DNA of 64,000 nucleotides, from NCBI RefSeq assembly GCF_039631355.1, contig NZ_JBDIVF010000010.1, positions 43,082 through 107,081 on the forward strand. Direction: 5' to 3'. The stretch is from Uliginosibacterium paludis. GTDB lineage: Bacteria; Pseudomonadota; Gammaproteobacteria; Burkholderiales; Rhodocyclaceae. The notes beneath the pieces were generated by a model. That model did not search any database. It had not been told where the DNA came from and worked only from the letters and a program-made list of their open reading frames with translations. The position numbers and the translations under genes were made by a program. Shown piece by piece: positions 49,515 to 60,124 of this stretch (within the stretch, counting starts at the first letter, position 1; every line of letters starts with the position of its first letter).

Positions 49515-52500
49515 TTGTCCGATCGGGAAATCGCCCCCGGCCTCATGATCCTGCATGGCAACCAGCCCGAGCTGCTGCGGCAGCTGGTCGTGCACTGGTT
49601 CCGCGCCCATCCGCTGGCACCGCTGGAAGACGAGATCGTGCTGGTGCAGAGCAACGGCATCGCGCAGTGGCTCAAGCAGGCGCTCGCTGCACATGACTCG
49701 GGGCGCCCCGAAGGCGGCATCGGTATTGCCGCCGCCTTCGACCTGCAGCTGCCCTCGCGCTTCATGTGGCTCGCCTATCGCGCCGTGCTGGGCGAAGCAG
49801 CGGTGCCGGAGGCATCGCCCTTCGACAAGGCCATCCTGCTCTGGCGCCTGATGCGTCTGCTGCCGCGGCTCGCCACCCAGCCCGGCTATGCGCCGCTGGC
49901 GCGCTTTCTCGCCACCGATGCCGACCTTCGCAAGCGCTACCAGCTGGCCGGCCGGGTGGCCGACCTCTTCGACCAGTACCAGGTCTATCGCGCCGACTGG
50001 CTCGAAGCCTGGGCGGACGGGCAGGATGTCCTGCGTCATGCCGACGGCCGCGAAACCCGGCTGGACGACGAATCCCGCTGGCAGGCGCTGCTCTGGCGCG
50101 AACTGCTGGCCGACGCGGGCGGCGCCCGCAGCAGCGGCCGCGCAGCGGTGCACCAGCAGTTTCTGGAAGCTGCCGATGCGCTCGCCCAGCGCCCGCCGCT
50201 GCTGCCCCGCCGGGTCACGGTGTTCGGGCTGTCGTCGCTGCCCCGCCAGTCGCTTGAAGTACTGCGCAAGATCGCGCGCTTCACGCAAGTCATCCTCTGC
50301 GTGAACAACCCCTGCGAACATTACTGGGCCAATCTCGTCAGCGGGCGCGACGAGGCGCGGCGCCGCTCCGGCCGGCACCGCAGCCGCCCCGGCACGCCCC
50401 TCGAGATCGCCCCCGAAGCCCTGCACCTGCACGCCCATCCGCTGCTGGCCGCCTGGGGCAAACAGGGGCGCGACTACATCGCGCTGCTCGACGAGCTGGA
50501 CGAGCCCGAGCAGTACCGCGGCCACTTCGAACAGGTCGGCGAGCGCATCGATCTTTTCGAGTCGCCCGGCAGTGCGACCCTGCTCCGCCAGCTGCAGGAC
50601 GACATCCTGCAATCGCGCCCGCTCACCGAATCGCGCGCGCTCGGCCGCAGTCTGGATCCGGCCCGCGACGACTCGATCCGCTTTCACATCGCCCACAGCG
50701 CGCAGCGCGAGGTCGAGATCCTGCACGACCAGCTGCTGGCGGCCTTCGATGCCGATCCCACGCTGCGCCCGCGGGACGTGATCGTGATGATGCCGGACAT
50801 CGACGCCTACGCGCCCCACATCGCGGCCGTATTCGGCCAGATCCCGCAGCAGGACCCGCGCCACATTCCCTTCTCGATTGCCGACCTCGGCTCACAGCGG
50901 CAGGCGCCGGTCACCAGCGCGCTGCACTACCTGCTACGCCTCCCTGAAGCACGCTTTGCTGCCAGCGAGATCCTCGACCTGCTCGACGTACCGGCCATCC
51001 AGCAGCGACTGGCAATCGAGCCGGCCGACCTGCCGCGCCTGCAGCAGTGGATTGCTCAAAGCGGCATCCGCTGGGGGCTGGATGACGCCCACCGCAAGGG
51101 CATCACCGGCAACGCGCAGCTGCAGAACACCTGGCTCGCCGGCCTGCGCGCCATGCTGCTGGGGTACGCGAATGGCATCGACCCGGCGGGCCGTGAAGAT
51201 CTCTCCTGGCACGACATCGAACCCTTCGGTGAAGTCGCCGGTCTGGACGCCGCCCTGATCGGTCCGCTCGAGCGCCTCGTCGCCCGGCTTGCCCATCTGC
51301 TGGAGAGCTTCAGCACGCCGGCCACGCCAGCGCTCTGGGGAGCGCGTCTGAGCGCGCTGCTGCGCGACTTCTTCTCCCCTGCCGCGCCGGAAGACAGTTT
51401 CCTGCTGCAGCAGATGCAGACGAGCCTCGAAACCTGGCTCGAGGCCTGCGAAGCGGCGGGAGCCGACGAAGCCCTGCCGCTCGAAATCGTGCGCGAACAC
51501 TGGCTCGGCCAGCTCGAATCCGGCTCACTCTCGCGCCGTTTCATGGACGGTCGGCTGACCTTCGCCACGCTCATGCCGATGCGGGCGATTCCCTTCCGGC
51601 GCGTCTGCCTGCTGGGCATGAACGATGGCGATTACCCGCGCTCGCGGCCCCCGCTGGACTTCGATCTGATGGCACGCGACAGCCGCGCCGGCGACCGCTC
51701 GCGGCGCGATGATGACCGCTACCTCTTCCTCGAAGCCCTGCTCGCGGCACGCGAACACCTGCATGTCAGCTGGGTAGGCCGAAGCGCGCAGGACAATCAG
51801 GAACGCCCCGCCTCGGTGCTCGTCGGCCAGCTCCGCGACCACCTCGCGGCCGGCTGGCAGCTTGCGGGTCAGCCCGAAGAAGCGCCGCGCCACGCGCTGC
51901 TCGACGCGATCACCGTTGAGCACCGCCTGCAGGCTTTCAGCCCGGCCTATTTCGGCACCTCGCCCGCACTCTTCTCGTATGCCCGCGAATGGGAGTTCTC
52001 GCCCGAGCTCAAGCGGGAAGCGGGTGACACGGCGCTGCCTCTGCCGGTGCTAGATGCGCCGATCAGCCTCGACACCCTCATCCGCTTTCTCAAGGATCCG
52101 GTCAGGCATTTCTTCCGCGAGCGGCTGCGGGTGGATTTCTCCCTCCGCGATCTGGCCAGCGAGGATGATGAGCCCTTCGCGCTCGACGCACTGGAAAGCT
52201 GGAGCCTGCAGGACGAACTCATCGCAGCCCGCCTCGACGCCCTTGACCATGGCGATGACGATGCGCGCGCGGCCGAACTCGGGCTCGCCCGCATCCGCCG
52301 GCGCGGCGGCCTGGCAATCGGCGCGCTGGGGACCCTGCAGTCAGAGCAGCTGAGCGCGCCTCTGAACGAACTTTTCCAGCGTTACCGTGAAGCGCTGGGC
52401 GGAGAAGCGGAGTCGCCCGGTAACACCCTGAACATCCGTGAAGTGTTCGCCACACCCGCAGGCCCGGTCACACTCGCCGGCCAGATACCCCGATGTCATT

Positions 52501-52994
52501 CCCGGGGCGATGAACGCCTGCGTGTGCTGGTCGCCAACCGCAGCCTGATGGATCGCAAGAAGCCGCGTCGCAGCGCCCTCATCGAAGCCTGGGTCGCGCA
52601 TCTGGCCTGCCATCTGGATGGCACGCCGACCCGCAGCGTCGTTGTCGGCAAGGATGCGAGTCTGACACTGGCCGCGCTGGGCGCCGATGACGCTCGCATG
52701 CTCCTCGAAACCCTGCTGCATGCCTGCATCGAAGGCCTGTGCCGGCCGCTGCCCTTCATGCCGCGCACCGGTTTCGCCTGGCTCGAGGGCGCGAACAAAT
52801 CCGCCGCTGACGCCGAACAGGCCGCCCGCAAGGCTTACGAAGGAGATGGCTTCAACGGCTACGCCGAGCTGGATGGCAAGCCATGGCTGCGCCGCTGCTA
52901 TCCTGATTTCGCGTCGCTCTCGGCAAGCGGTGAATTCACCCGATGCTGCGAACGCCTGCTTGGCCCCATCCTGGCCAGCGGGGAGGAATCCTGA
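49515..52994 (+). CDS. recC: exodeoxyribonuclease V gamma subunit RecC
   Basis: 1159 residues (E. coli 1122). TTG 49515 with GGAG seven bases before is the best start; ATG 49545 is an alternative that keeps the conserved MILHGNQPELL. RecC features: QSNGIAQWLK, RFMWLAYRAVL, the VFGLSSLPRQSLEVL helicase-like segment, NDGDYPRSRPPLDFDLMA (about 703-720) and a C-terminal nuclease-like fold. RecC recognises Chi and holds RecB and RecD. First gene of recC-recB-recD; the RecB start overlaps its stop. Confidence 0.95.
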   Translation: MSDREIAPGLMILHGNQPELLRQLVVHWFRAHPLAPLEDEIVLVQSNGIAQWLKQALAAHDSGRPEGGIGIAAAFDLQLPSRFMWLAYRAVLGEAAVPEASPFDKAILLWRLMRLLPRLATQPGYAPLARFLATDADLRKRYQLAGRVADLFDQYQVYRADWLEAWADGQDVLRHADGRETRLDDESRWQALLWRELLADAGGARSSGRAAVHQQFLEAADALAQRPPLLPRRVTVFGLSSLPRQSLEVLRKIARFTQVILCVNNPCEHYWANLVSGRDEARRRSGRHRSRPGTPLEIAPEALHLHAHPLLAAWGKQGRDYIALLDELDEPEQYRGHFEQVGERIDLFESPGSATLLRQLQDDILQSRPLTESRALGRSLDPARDDSIRFHIAHSAQREVEILHDQLLAAFDADPTLRPRDVIVMMPDIDAYAPHIAAVFGQIPQQDPRHIPFSIADLGSQRQAPVTSALHYLLRLPEARFAASEILDLLDVPAIQQRLAIEPADLPRLQQWIAQSGIRWGLDDAHRKGITGNAQLQNTWLAGLRAMLLGYANGIDPAGREDLSWHDIEPFGEVAGLDAALIGPLERLVARLAHLLESFSTPATPALWGARLSALLRDFFSPAAPEDSFLLQQMQTSLETWLEACEAAGADEALPLEIVREHWLGQLESGSLSRRFMDGRLTFATLMPMRAIPFRRVCLLGMNDGDYPRSRPPLDFDLMARDSRAGDRSRRDDDRYLFLEALLAAREHLHVSWVGRSAQDNQERPASVLVGQLRDHLAAGWQLAGQPEEAPRHALLDAITVEHRLQAFSPAYFGTSPALFSYAREWEFSPELKREAGDTALPLPVLDAPISLDTLIRFLKDPVRHFFRERLRVDFSLRDLASEDDEPFALDALESWSLQDELIAARLDALDHGDDDARAAELGLARIRRRGGLAIGALGTLQSEQLSAPLNELFQRYREALGGEAESPGNTLNIREVFATPAGPVTLAGQIPRCHSRGDERLRVLVANRSLMDRKKPRRSALIEAWVAHLACHLDGTPTRSVVVGKDASLTLAALGADDARMLLETLLHACIEGLCRPLPFMPRTGFAWLEGANKSAADAEQAARKAYEGDGFNGYAELDGKPWLRRCYPDFASLSASGEFTRCCERLLGPILASGEES

Positions 52995-55900
52995 TGCAGC
53001 CCGACATGCAGAAAACACTCGACGCGCTGAGCTTCCCGCTCACCGGCAGCCATCTGATCGAAGCCAGCGCCGGCACCGGCAAGACCTTCACCATCGCCAT
53101 GCTCTACCTGCGCCTGGTGCTGGGCCACGGCAGTGAGAACGCCTTCCGGGGTGGCGCGCTGACACCACCAGAAATCCTTGTCGTCACCTTTACCGAAGCG
53201 GCCACCCGCGAGCTGCGCGATCGCATCCGCGTGCGCCTGACCGAAGCTGCCGAAGCCTTCCGTCGGCCTGAGCGCACACCCGATCCTGCCCTTTGCGCGC
53301 TGCGCAGCGATTATCCCGAAGCCGACTGGCCCGCCTGCGCAAGCCGACTGGAACTGGCCGCCGAGTGGATGGACGAAGCGGCCGTGTCCACCATTCACGC
53401 CTGGTGCAACCGCATGCTGCGCGAGCATGCCTTCGACAGCCAGAGCCTGTTCTCCCAGGAGCTCGAAACCGACCAGAGCGAGATGCTCGCGCAAACCGTG
53501 CGGGACTACTGGCGGCGGCATTTCTATCCGCTCGACCGCGAGCTGCTGATCGCCGTGCTCGAGCACTGGCAGAGTCCGGACGAGCTTGAGAAAGCGGTTC
53601 GCCCGCTCCTGCCCCATGTCGACCAACTGCCTGCAGCCGACGCACCGGCGATCGCCCTGCCCCGCCTGCTGGCCGCACGCCGCAAGGCGCTCGGCGCGCT
53701 CAAGGCCCCCTGGGCGGCCTGGCTCGATGAGGTGGAGGCCCTGCTGGCTGCCGGGCGCGCGGGCAAGCGTTTCAATGGCAGCAAGCTGCGCAGTGACACC
53801 TGTGCAAACTGGCTTGCCGGCATGCGCGAATGGGCGGGCAGCGCAGCGCTCGCCCTGCCCGAGCTCACCGCCGCGCAATGGAATCGCTTCACACCCGAAG
53901 GCATTGCCGAGGCCTGGCCCGATGGCACGCCGGCGCACCCTGCGTTCGACGCCTTCGCCGGCCTCAGGGCCGCGATCGATGCGCTGCCCGCTACCGGCCC
54001 GACGCTGCTGGCGCATGCTGCACGCAGCGTGAGCGCAGACTTCGCACGGCTGCAGGCGCGCCGCGCACGCATCGGTTTCGACCAGCTCCTCACCGGGCTG
54101 GACGCCGCGCTGCAAGGCCCCAACGGCATGCGCCTCGCAGAGGTCATCCGCCAGCAGTTTCCGGTTGCACTGATCGACGAGTTCCAGGATACCGACCCGA
54201 TCCAGTACCGCATCTTCGATCGCGTCTATGAGGTCGCGGCGGACCGCACGGACAGCGCGCTGATCCTGATCGGTGACCCGAAGCAGGCCATCTACGCCTT
54301 TCGCGGTGCCGACATCCACACCTACCTCACCGCGCGCCGCGCAGTGGCCGATCGCCTCTACACGCTGGACACCAACTTCCGCTCGACGCTGGGCATGGTG
54401 GCAGCTGCCAACCAGGTCTTCAGCCTGGCGGAATCCCGCGACGCCGGCCCGGCCGCGTTCCGCTTCCGCCACGCCGGTGGCAATGCCGTGCCCTTCTACC
54501 CGGTCAGGGCGCGTGGCCGGCCGGAACTCTTCGTGACCGGGGGCCAGGAAGCCGCCGCGCTCACCCTGGCACTGGCGCCGCCGCCCAAGGATGAATGCTG
54601 GACCAACAAGGCCGACTTCCTCGCCTGCATGGCCCGCGCCTGCGCACACGAGCTGGCGGAGCTGCTGAGCCAGGCTGCCGAAGGCCGGGCCGGCTTCCGG
54701 CATCCGGACACCGGATTCACCCAGCTGCGACCGGGTGATGTCGCCATCCTGGTCAACAACGGTGGCGAGGCCCGGGAGCTACGTCAGGCGCTGGCGCGTC
54801 ACGGCATCCGTTCGGTCTATCTCTCCGACAAGGACACCGTCTACAGCATGCCGCAGGCGCAGGAGCTGCATTTCTGGCTGCTCGCCTGTGCCAGCCCGGA
54901 CAACGACCGCGCGCTGCGCGCGGCACTCGCCACACCCTCGCTGGGTCTGGAGTTTGCCGAACTCGAGGCGCTCAACCTCCACGAAGACCGCTGGGAAGCC
55001 CGCGTGCTGCAGTTCAAGGCCTACCGCGAACTGTGGCAGAAGCAGGGTGTGCTGCCGATGGTGCACCGGATCCTGAGCGACTTCGGCTGTGCGGCCCGCC
55101 TGCTGGCGCCGGACGAGCAGGCGTCGGCCGGCAGCGGCGAGCGCGTGCTCACCGATCTGCTGCATCTGGCCGAGCTGCTGCAGCAGGCGAGTTTTGCGCT
55201 GGATGGCGAGCACGCGCTGATCCGCTTTCTCGCCGAGCAGATCGCCGCCCCCGAAGGCGACGCGGAAGGCCGCAAGCTGCGGCTGGAAAGTGACGAAGCG
55301 CTGGTCAAGGTCGTCACCATCCACAAGTCCAAGGGCCTGGAATACCCCGTCGTATTCCTGCCCACGCTGCCGCTCTACCGGCCGGTCAAGGCGGGTGACA
55401 CCCCGTTGCGCTGGCACGATGAGGCGTCGGGCACCCGGATCGTGCTGCAGGCAACTGACGACATTGTCATGAAGGCGGATGAAGAGCGCATCGGCGAGGA
55501 TGTGCGCAAGACCTATGTCGCGCTCACCCGTGCCCGCCACCACACCTGGCTCGGGCTGGGCGCGCTGTCGCTGCAGAAAGAGGATCTCGCACGGCACGGC
55601 AGCGCCATCGGCTACCTGCTGGGTCTCAACGGGCTCGGCCACACGGCGATGAGCGCCGCACTGCAGGCGTTCGTGCAGAACCAGCCGGCCCTCGCGCTGC
55701 GCGAGATCGGCCTGCCGGACGCCCCGCTGCGGGTGCCGGCCGAGCCGCGCAGCACGTCGGGCCATGCACGTCGCATGAGTCGGGCGGTGCGCGAGCACTG
55801 GTGGGTCAGCTCCTACTCCGCCCTGCGCGTCGAAGGGCATGCGCCGCAGAGCACGCTGGCCGAGGATTCACCCGCGGCGGAAAACCTGCTCGAACCGGAA

Positions 55901-56686
55901 CACCTCCCCGCGCCGCGGCTGGGCGCGCCGCGGCCGGACCGCCCGGTTCACCGCTTTTTCAAGGGTGCGGAGGCCGGCACCTTCCTGCACGAAATCATGG
56001 AATGGGCCACGCAGCAGGGTTTTGCCAGCGCACTCGCCAATCCGGAAGCCCTGCGCGACACGCTCGCGCGCCGCTGCCGGCTGCGCGGCTGGGAGGCCTG
56101 GGTCGAGCCCCTCACCGACTGGACGCTTTGCCTGCTCGACACGCCGCTGCAGCTTGGCCCCCAAGGCCCGCAACTGCGCCTTGCCAGCCTGCCACGCGCC
56201 CGCGCCGAAATGGAATTCTGGTTCGAAGCCAGCCATGTGCCACTCGCCACGCTGGATGAGCTCATCATTCAGGCAACACTCGGCAGCGCACCGCGCCCCC
56301 GTCTGCTGCCCGACCAGCTCAACGGCATGCTGAAAGGCTTCATGGATCTGGTGTTCGAGCATGAGGGCCGCTACTACGTGGCCGACTACAAGTCGAACTG
56401 GCTCGGCCCGACCGATGCCGACTACACGCCCGAAGCCATGCACGCCGCCATCCGCTCGCACCGCTACGACCTGCAATACGTGATCTATCTCTTCGCCCTG
56501 CACCGCCTGCTGCGCAGCCGCCTGCCCGACTACGACTACGAGCGCCACATCGGCGGCGCGGTCTACCTCTTCCTGCGCGGCATCCATGCCGACAGCGCCG
56601 GCGTGCATTTCGAGCGCCCGCCTGCCACGCTGATGGACCAGCTCGACGCGCTCTTCACCGGCGAATCCGCAGGAGCGCACGCATGA
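52994..56686 (+). CDS. recB: exodeoxyribonuclease V beta subunit RecB
   Basis: 1230 residues from ATG 52994, overlapping the recC stop. UvrD-type helicase with Walker A EASAGTGKTFTI (about 23-34), LVVTFTEAATRELRDRI, LIDEFQDTDPIQY (motif II), ILIGDPKQAIYAFRGAD (motif III) and KVVTIHKSKGLEYPVVF (motif V region). The C-terminal nuclease domain has GFMDLVFEHEGRYYVADYKS (about 1115-1134) with the D...D-x-K site. It is the 3'-5' motor and nuclease of RecBCD. Confidence 0.96.
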   Translation: MQPDMQKTLDALSFPLTGSHLIEASAGTGKTFTIAMLYLRLVLGHGSENAFRGGALTPPEILVVTFTEAATRELRDRIRVRLTEAAEAFRRPERTPDPALCALRSDYPEADWPACASRLELAAEWMDEAAVSTIHAWCNRMLREHAFDSQSLFSQELETDQSEMLAQTVRDYWRRHFYPLDRELLIAVLEHWQSPDELEKAVRPLLPHVDQLPAADAPAIALPRLLAARRKALGALKAPWAAWLDEVEALLAAGRAGKRFNGSKLRSDTCANWLAGMREWAGSAALALPELTAAQWNRFTPEGIAEAWPDGTPAHPAFDAFAGLRAAIDALPATGPTLLAHAARSVSADFARLQARRARIGFDQLLTGLDAALQGPNGMRLAEVIRQQFPVALIDEFQDTDPIQYRIFDRVYEVAADRTDSALILIGDPKQAIYAFRGADIHTYLTARRAVADRLYTLDTNFRSTLGMVAAANQVFSLAESRDAGPAAFRFRHAGGNAVPFYPVRARGRPELFVTGGQEAAALTLALAPPPKDECWTNKADFLACMARACAHELAELLSQAAEGRAGFRHPDTGFTQLRPGDVAILVNNGGEARELRQALARHGIRSVYLSDKDTVYSMPQAQELHFWLLACASPDNDRALRAALATPSLGLEFAELEALNLHEDRWEARVLQFKAYRELWQKQGVLPMVHRILSDFGCAARLLAPDEQASAGSGERVLTDLLHLAELLQQASFALDGEHALIRFLAEQIAAPEGDAEGRKLRLESDEALVKVVTIHKSKGLEYPVVFLPTLPLYRPVKAGDTPLRWHDEASGTRIVLQATDDIVMKADEERIGEDVRKTYVALTRARHHTWLGLGALSLQKEDLARHGSAIGYLLGLNGLGHTAMSAALQAFVQNQPALALREIGLPDAPLRVPAEPRSTSGHARRMSRAVREHWWVSSYSALRVEGHAPQSTLAEDSPAAENLLEPEHLPAPRLGAPRPDRPVHRFFKGAEAGTFLHEIMEWATQQGFASALANPEALRDTLARRCRLRGWEAWVEPLTDWTLCLLDTPLQLGPQGPQLRLASLPRARAEMEFWFEASHVPLATLDELIIQATLGSAPRPRLLPDQLNGMLKGFMDLVFEHEGRYYVADYKSNWLGPTDADYTPEAMHAAIRSHRYDLQYVIYLFALHRLLRSRLPDYDYERHIGGAVYLFLRGIHADSAGVHFERPPATLMDQLDALFTGESAGAHA

Positions 56687-58698
56687 ACACCTGCCTTCAC
56701 GACACCGCCGCACTCATGGCGCTGCTTGAGGACTGGGTCGGCCTGGGCTGGCTGCGCGAACTCGATTTCGCCTTCGCCCGCTTCCTCGACCGCGAAGTAC
56801 CGGGCACGCCAGCCCCGGTGCTGCTCGCCGCAACACTCGCCAGCCATCAGCTCGGGCGCGGCCATGTCTGCCTTGATCTGGACGACACCCTGGCCGACCC
56901 CGGCATGGCGCTCTCCCTGCCGCCGGATGAAGACGAGCTTCCCGACGGCGCACAGGCCCTCACGCCGGGCGCCCTGCTCAGCGGGCTCGGCGCGGCGGAC
57001 TGGGCCGCGATCCTGGCCGGCGCGCGCGTCGTCGGCCGTGACGACGAGCCGGAAAACCGGCCACTGGTGCTTGTCGGCCATCGCCTCTACCTGCGTCGCT
57101 ACCGCCGCTGCGAGCAGGCCATCGAGCGCCGGCTGCAGCACCTGATGGCGCAGCCCGCTCTCACCGCCGGGCCAGCCCTCAAACCCCTGCTCGACGAACT
57201 CTTTCCCGATCAGGATCCGGCCCGGCCGGACTGGCAGAAGATCGCCTGTGCATTGGCGGCGGGTGCAGCCTTCAGCCTGATCACCGGCGGCCCGGGTACG
57301 GGCAAGACCACCACCGTGGTCCGCCTGCTGGCGCTCCTCCAGGGCGAGGCGCTGCAGACAGGCAGGCCGCCCTTGCAGATCCGGCTCGCGGCCCCGACAG
57401 GCAAGGCCGCTGCACGCCTCAAGGAATCCATCGGCCGAGCGATCAGCGGCCTGCCCGGGCGCATCCTGAACAATGTCGAATGGCTGGCGAGCATTCCAAC
57501 CGAAGTGGCCACGCTGCACCGCCTGCTGGGCTCGCGGCCCGACACCCGCCTCTTCCGCCACAACGCGCGCAATCCGCTGCCGCTGGATGTGCTGGTCGTC
57601 GACGAAGGCTCGATGGTGGACCTGGAAATGATGGCCACACTGCTCGAGGCCCTGCCGCCGCACGCCCGCTTCTTCCTGCTGGGCGACAAGGATCAGCTGG
57701 CCTCGGTGGAGGCCGGCTCCGTGCTGGGCGATCTGTGCCGTCGCGCCGAGGCCGGTCACTACACGGCGGCCACCCTGGCTCGCATCCGGGCGCTCACCGG
57801 CACGATGCCCGACACCACGCTGCAGGATGCCGACGGCATCGAGCTGGACCAGCACGTCGTCATGCTGCGCGAAAGCCGCCGCTTTATCGCCGGCAGCGGC
57901 ATCGGCCGCCTGGCGGCTGCAGTAAACCGGGGAGAGCTCGCCACGCTTCGCGCGCTCTGGCAGGAGGCGCCCGACGACCTCCGCCGCATCGGGCTGAGCG
58001 ATCTTGAGGATCCGCGCTTCGAGGCCCTGATCCTGGGCTCCACCCGTACGGAATCAGACTGGCCGGGCCATGCAGGCTATCTTCGCCGGATCCGCAGCGG
58101 AACGCCGCCTGCTGACGCGCCGCAAGCGGACATCGATCAATGGGCTGCCGGTGTGCTGGCGGCACACGGCCGCTTCCAGCTGCTCTGCGCGCTGCGCAAA
58201 GGTCCGTGGGGCGTCACCGGCCTCAATGAGCGCATCGAAACCCTGGCGCGTCAGCGTGGCCTGATCCAGGGCAGCGAGCTCTGGTACGCCGGCCGCCCGG
58301 TCATCGTGACGCGGAATGACTACAGCCTGGGCCTTATGAATGGCGACATCGGCATCTGCCTGCCCCGCCCCGCCCCACAGGCCGGCGGCAGCCCGGTGCT
58401 GCGCGTGGCCTTCCCGCGCGACGACGGCAGTGGCGGCATCCGCTGGGTGCTGCCCAGCCGTCTGCAAGGCATCGAGACCGTGTTCGCGCTGACCGTGCAC
58501 AAATCCCAGGGCTCGGAGTTCGATCACTGCGCCCTGCTGCTGCCCCCGCGCCCCAACCCCATCCTCACGCGCGAACTGGTCTACACCGGCATCACCCGCG
58601 CGCGGCAGCGCTTCACGCTGATCGACACCGGCCGGCAGGACATGCTGATCGATGCCGCCGGCCGCAGCGTGCAGCGCAGCGGCGGGCTGTTCAGCTGA
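56683..58698 (+). CDS. recD: exodeoxyribonuclease V alpha subunit RecD
   Basis: 671 residues (E. coli 608). SF1B helicase with Walker A GGPGTGKTTTVVRL (about 203-216), APTGKAAARLKESI, LVVDEGSMVDLEMM (motif II), LLGDKDQLASVEAGSVLGDL and the final TVHKSQGSEFDH plus YTGITRARQRF. The 5'-3' motor of RecBCD. Start ATG 56683 overlaps the recB stop by four bases. Confidence 0.96.
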   Translation: MNTCLHDTAALMALLEDWVGLGWLRELDFAFARFLDREVPGTPAPVLLAATLASHQLGRGHVCLDLDDTLADPGMALSLPPDEDELPDGAQALTPGALLSGLGAADWAAILAGARVVGRDDEPENRPLVLVGHRLYLRRYRRCEQAIERRLQHLMAQPALTAGPALKPLLDELFPDQDPARPDWQKIACALAAGAAFSLITGGPGTGKTTTVVRLLALLQGEALQTGRPPLQIRLAAPTGKAAARLKESIGRAISGLPGRILNNVEWLASIPTEVATLHRLLGSRPDTRLFRHNARNPLPLDVLVVDEGSMVDLEMMATLLEALPPHARFFLLGDKDQLASVEAGSVLGDLCRRAEAGHYTAATLARIRALTGTMPDTTLQDADGIELDQHVVMLRESRRFIAGSGIGRLAAAVNRGELATLRALWQEAPDDLRRIGLSDLEDPRFEALILGSTRTESDWPGHAGYLRRIRSGTPPADAPQADIDQWAAGVLAAHGRFQLLCALRKGPWGVTGLNERIETLARQRGLIQGSELWYAGRPVIVTRNDYSLGLMNGDIGICLPRPAPQAGGSPVLRVAFPRDDGSGGIRWVLPSRLQGIETVFALTVHKSQGSEFDHCALLLPPRPNPILTRELVYTGITRARQRFTLIDTGRQDMLIDAAGRSVQRSGGLFS

Positions 58699-58789
58699 GC
58701 ACCGGCCTGCCGGCAGGGAAGAACATCACGGTGTCATCCGGATGCGGGCACACGCGCTACGCCTGCGCCCGCAGTCCCGGCGATTCCGT

Positions 58790-59344
58790 TCAGCCGAAGA
58801 CCGCCTCCGCCACCGGAACGGCCGCGTTCGTGCGCCCCGGATAGCCCAGCCATTGCATGACGGTGTTCAGATCATCGATGACGACCTGTGCCGGCACGAC
58901 CCGGCCCGGGGCGAGCGCCAGATCCTTCGTGGTGTGCGCATCACTCAGCAGCGTGAGATCAAAGCCGCGTTCCAGCGCGCCGTAAGCTGTCGCACGGATG
59001 CACCAGTTGGTCGCCGCGCCGGCGAGGAACAGACGCGATACGCCGAGTCGATCGAGTTCAGCCAGGAGTGCCGTGTCTTCGAAAGACGAGTTGAAATGCT
59101 TGTGGATCCACAACTCACCGGGCGTGGCCTGAAGCTCCGGCACCCACTTCCAGTCAACGGAGTCGCGCGGCAGATCGTCGTCCTCATGCTGCACCCAGAT
59201 GACCGGCACTCCCGCCGCTCTCGCACGCTCAACCGCCCGGGCAATGTTCGCCACGATGCGGTCCCGATCCCATGCCGTCGCGACCACGCCTGCCTGCACG
59301 TCAACTACCACCAGCGCTGCGTTTGTTCCGGAACGTGTTGCCAT
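58790..59344 (-). CDS. isochorismatase-family cysteine hydrolase
   Basis: 184 residues from ATG 59344 (AAGGGAG upstream). The triad is visible: Asp in VVVDVQ (about 15), Lys in WIHKHFNS (about 89) and Cys in GAATNWCIRATAYGA (about 123). The family includes isochorismatases, nicotinamidases and amidases; substrate unknown. Single minus-strand gene after recD. Confidence 0.88.
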   Translation of the reverse strand: MATRSGTNAALVVVDVQAGVVATAWDRDRIVANIARAVERARAAGVPVIWVQHEDDDLPRDSVDWKWVPELQATPGELWIHKHFNSSFEDTALLAELDRLGVSRLFLAGAATNWCIRATAYGALERGFDLTLLSDAHTTKDLALAPGRVVPAQVVIDDLNTVMQWLGYPGRTNAAVPVAEAVFG

Positions 59345-59611
59345 CGATTCATTGCTCCCTTGAAAAATTACTTGCTGCCCGCGCCCCCGGCGGCGCTGCC
59401 CTTTTCGGGCGGCGAGAAGATACCGGCCCGGACTGGATGGACTGAACCCGGCAGCTTCGCCGGGCTGAACGTCACCTGCGAAATCTGGAGGTTCGCGAGC
59501 ACCTGTCTGGCTAACTTGATCACCGCGCTGACGGAGTCTGCGCACCCCGCTGATTTAGCTGAGCATCGGCTTTCGACCCGTTGCGGACGGTCAAGAGATT
59601 GGAAAGCTGAC
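59345..59611 (-). other. gap before the cassette array
   Basis: No gene with support. GGCTAAC at about 59509 and short broken frames could be remains of an older cassette at the outer end of the array. Confidence 0.35.
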
Positions 59612-59704
59612 GCTCAACGTGAAGATGAGGGGCGGCCGGAGCCGAAGGCGGAGGGGACCGCAAGCACCAGCTTGCGGACGTCCCTCTCGATTGCAGGGTT
59701 AGAC
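59612..59704 (-). repeat. attC-like site 1
   Basis: Read on the minus strand, it runs from R'' GTCTAAC (RYYYAAC) to R' GTTGAGC (GTTRRRY), 93 bases, with GAGAGGG and CCCCTC inner arms and a long variable centre containing CCGCAAGC/GCTTGCGG. Both ends fit integron attC consensus boxes. Outer arms match site 3 (60893-60982) closely. It overlaps the stop codon of the DUF4279 gene, as expected for a cassette. Confidence 0.75.
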
Positions 59705-60112
59705 GTCTTTTTCAGGCCCATAGATATCAATTGCCAACTCGATGCCTCGCTCACCTAAAGCTTTGAGCGTTTGTGGGGAGACGGAAACACCTTCATTTCC
59801 TTCTTTCATAAACCAGCCACAAAATAAATCTATTTTGAATCGAGATGCCAGATCTCGCCATATTTCTAGATTTGTAGTTAGCTGGCTGAGCAAAAAATCG
59901 ACCTGGGTATCAGTATTTTCAGGCGCTGATTCATTCGCAATCAATCGCCACACCCCACTGTTTGCCACGTGTGTGCTTTTGGAACCGACTATGAGCTGAC
60001 CTTTTCGGTGCGCTTTAGTCGCTTCTCCTTGAAGTAGCGCCGATACTTCATCTGGATCGAGATCGTCACCCATGATGCGAAGAGTAGCTACGGATCGTGA
60101 AAGATGCGCCAT
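59699..60112 (-). CDS. DUF4279 cassette protein
   Basis: 137 residues from ATG 60112. TLRIMGDDLDPDEVSALLQG, then a GVW...ANES strand and a C-terminal IELAIDIYG fit the DUF4279 family, found often as small cargo and near toxin-immunity loci. Function unknown; an immunity-like role is only a suggestion. Low-GC relative to recBCD. Its stop lies in attC site 1 and its start is 13 bases from a GTTAGAC box. Confidence 0.7.
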   Translation of the reverse strand: MAHLSRSVATLRIMGDDLDPDEVSALLQGEATKAHRKGQLIVGSKSTHVANSGVWRLIANESAPENTDTQVDFLLSQLTTNLEIWRDLASRFKIDLFCGWFMKEGNEGVSVSPQTLKALGERGIELAIDIYGPEKDV

Positions 60113-60124
60113 TTGGTGGGTGAC

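Noticed and set aside
49446..50864. 472-codon minus-strand frame under recC
   Set aside because: Antisense to well-supported RecC motifs; composition is low-complexity Gly/Ala/Arg/Gln.
52898..54703. 601-codon open frame on the minus strand under recB
   Set aside because: Shadow of the GC-rich recB frame; no family features, while recB motifs are complete on the plus strand.
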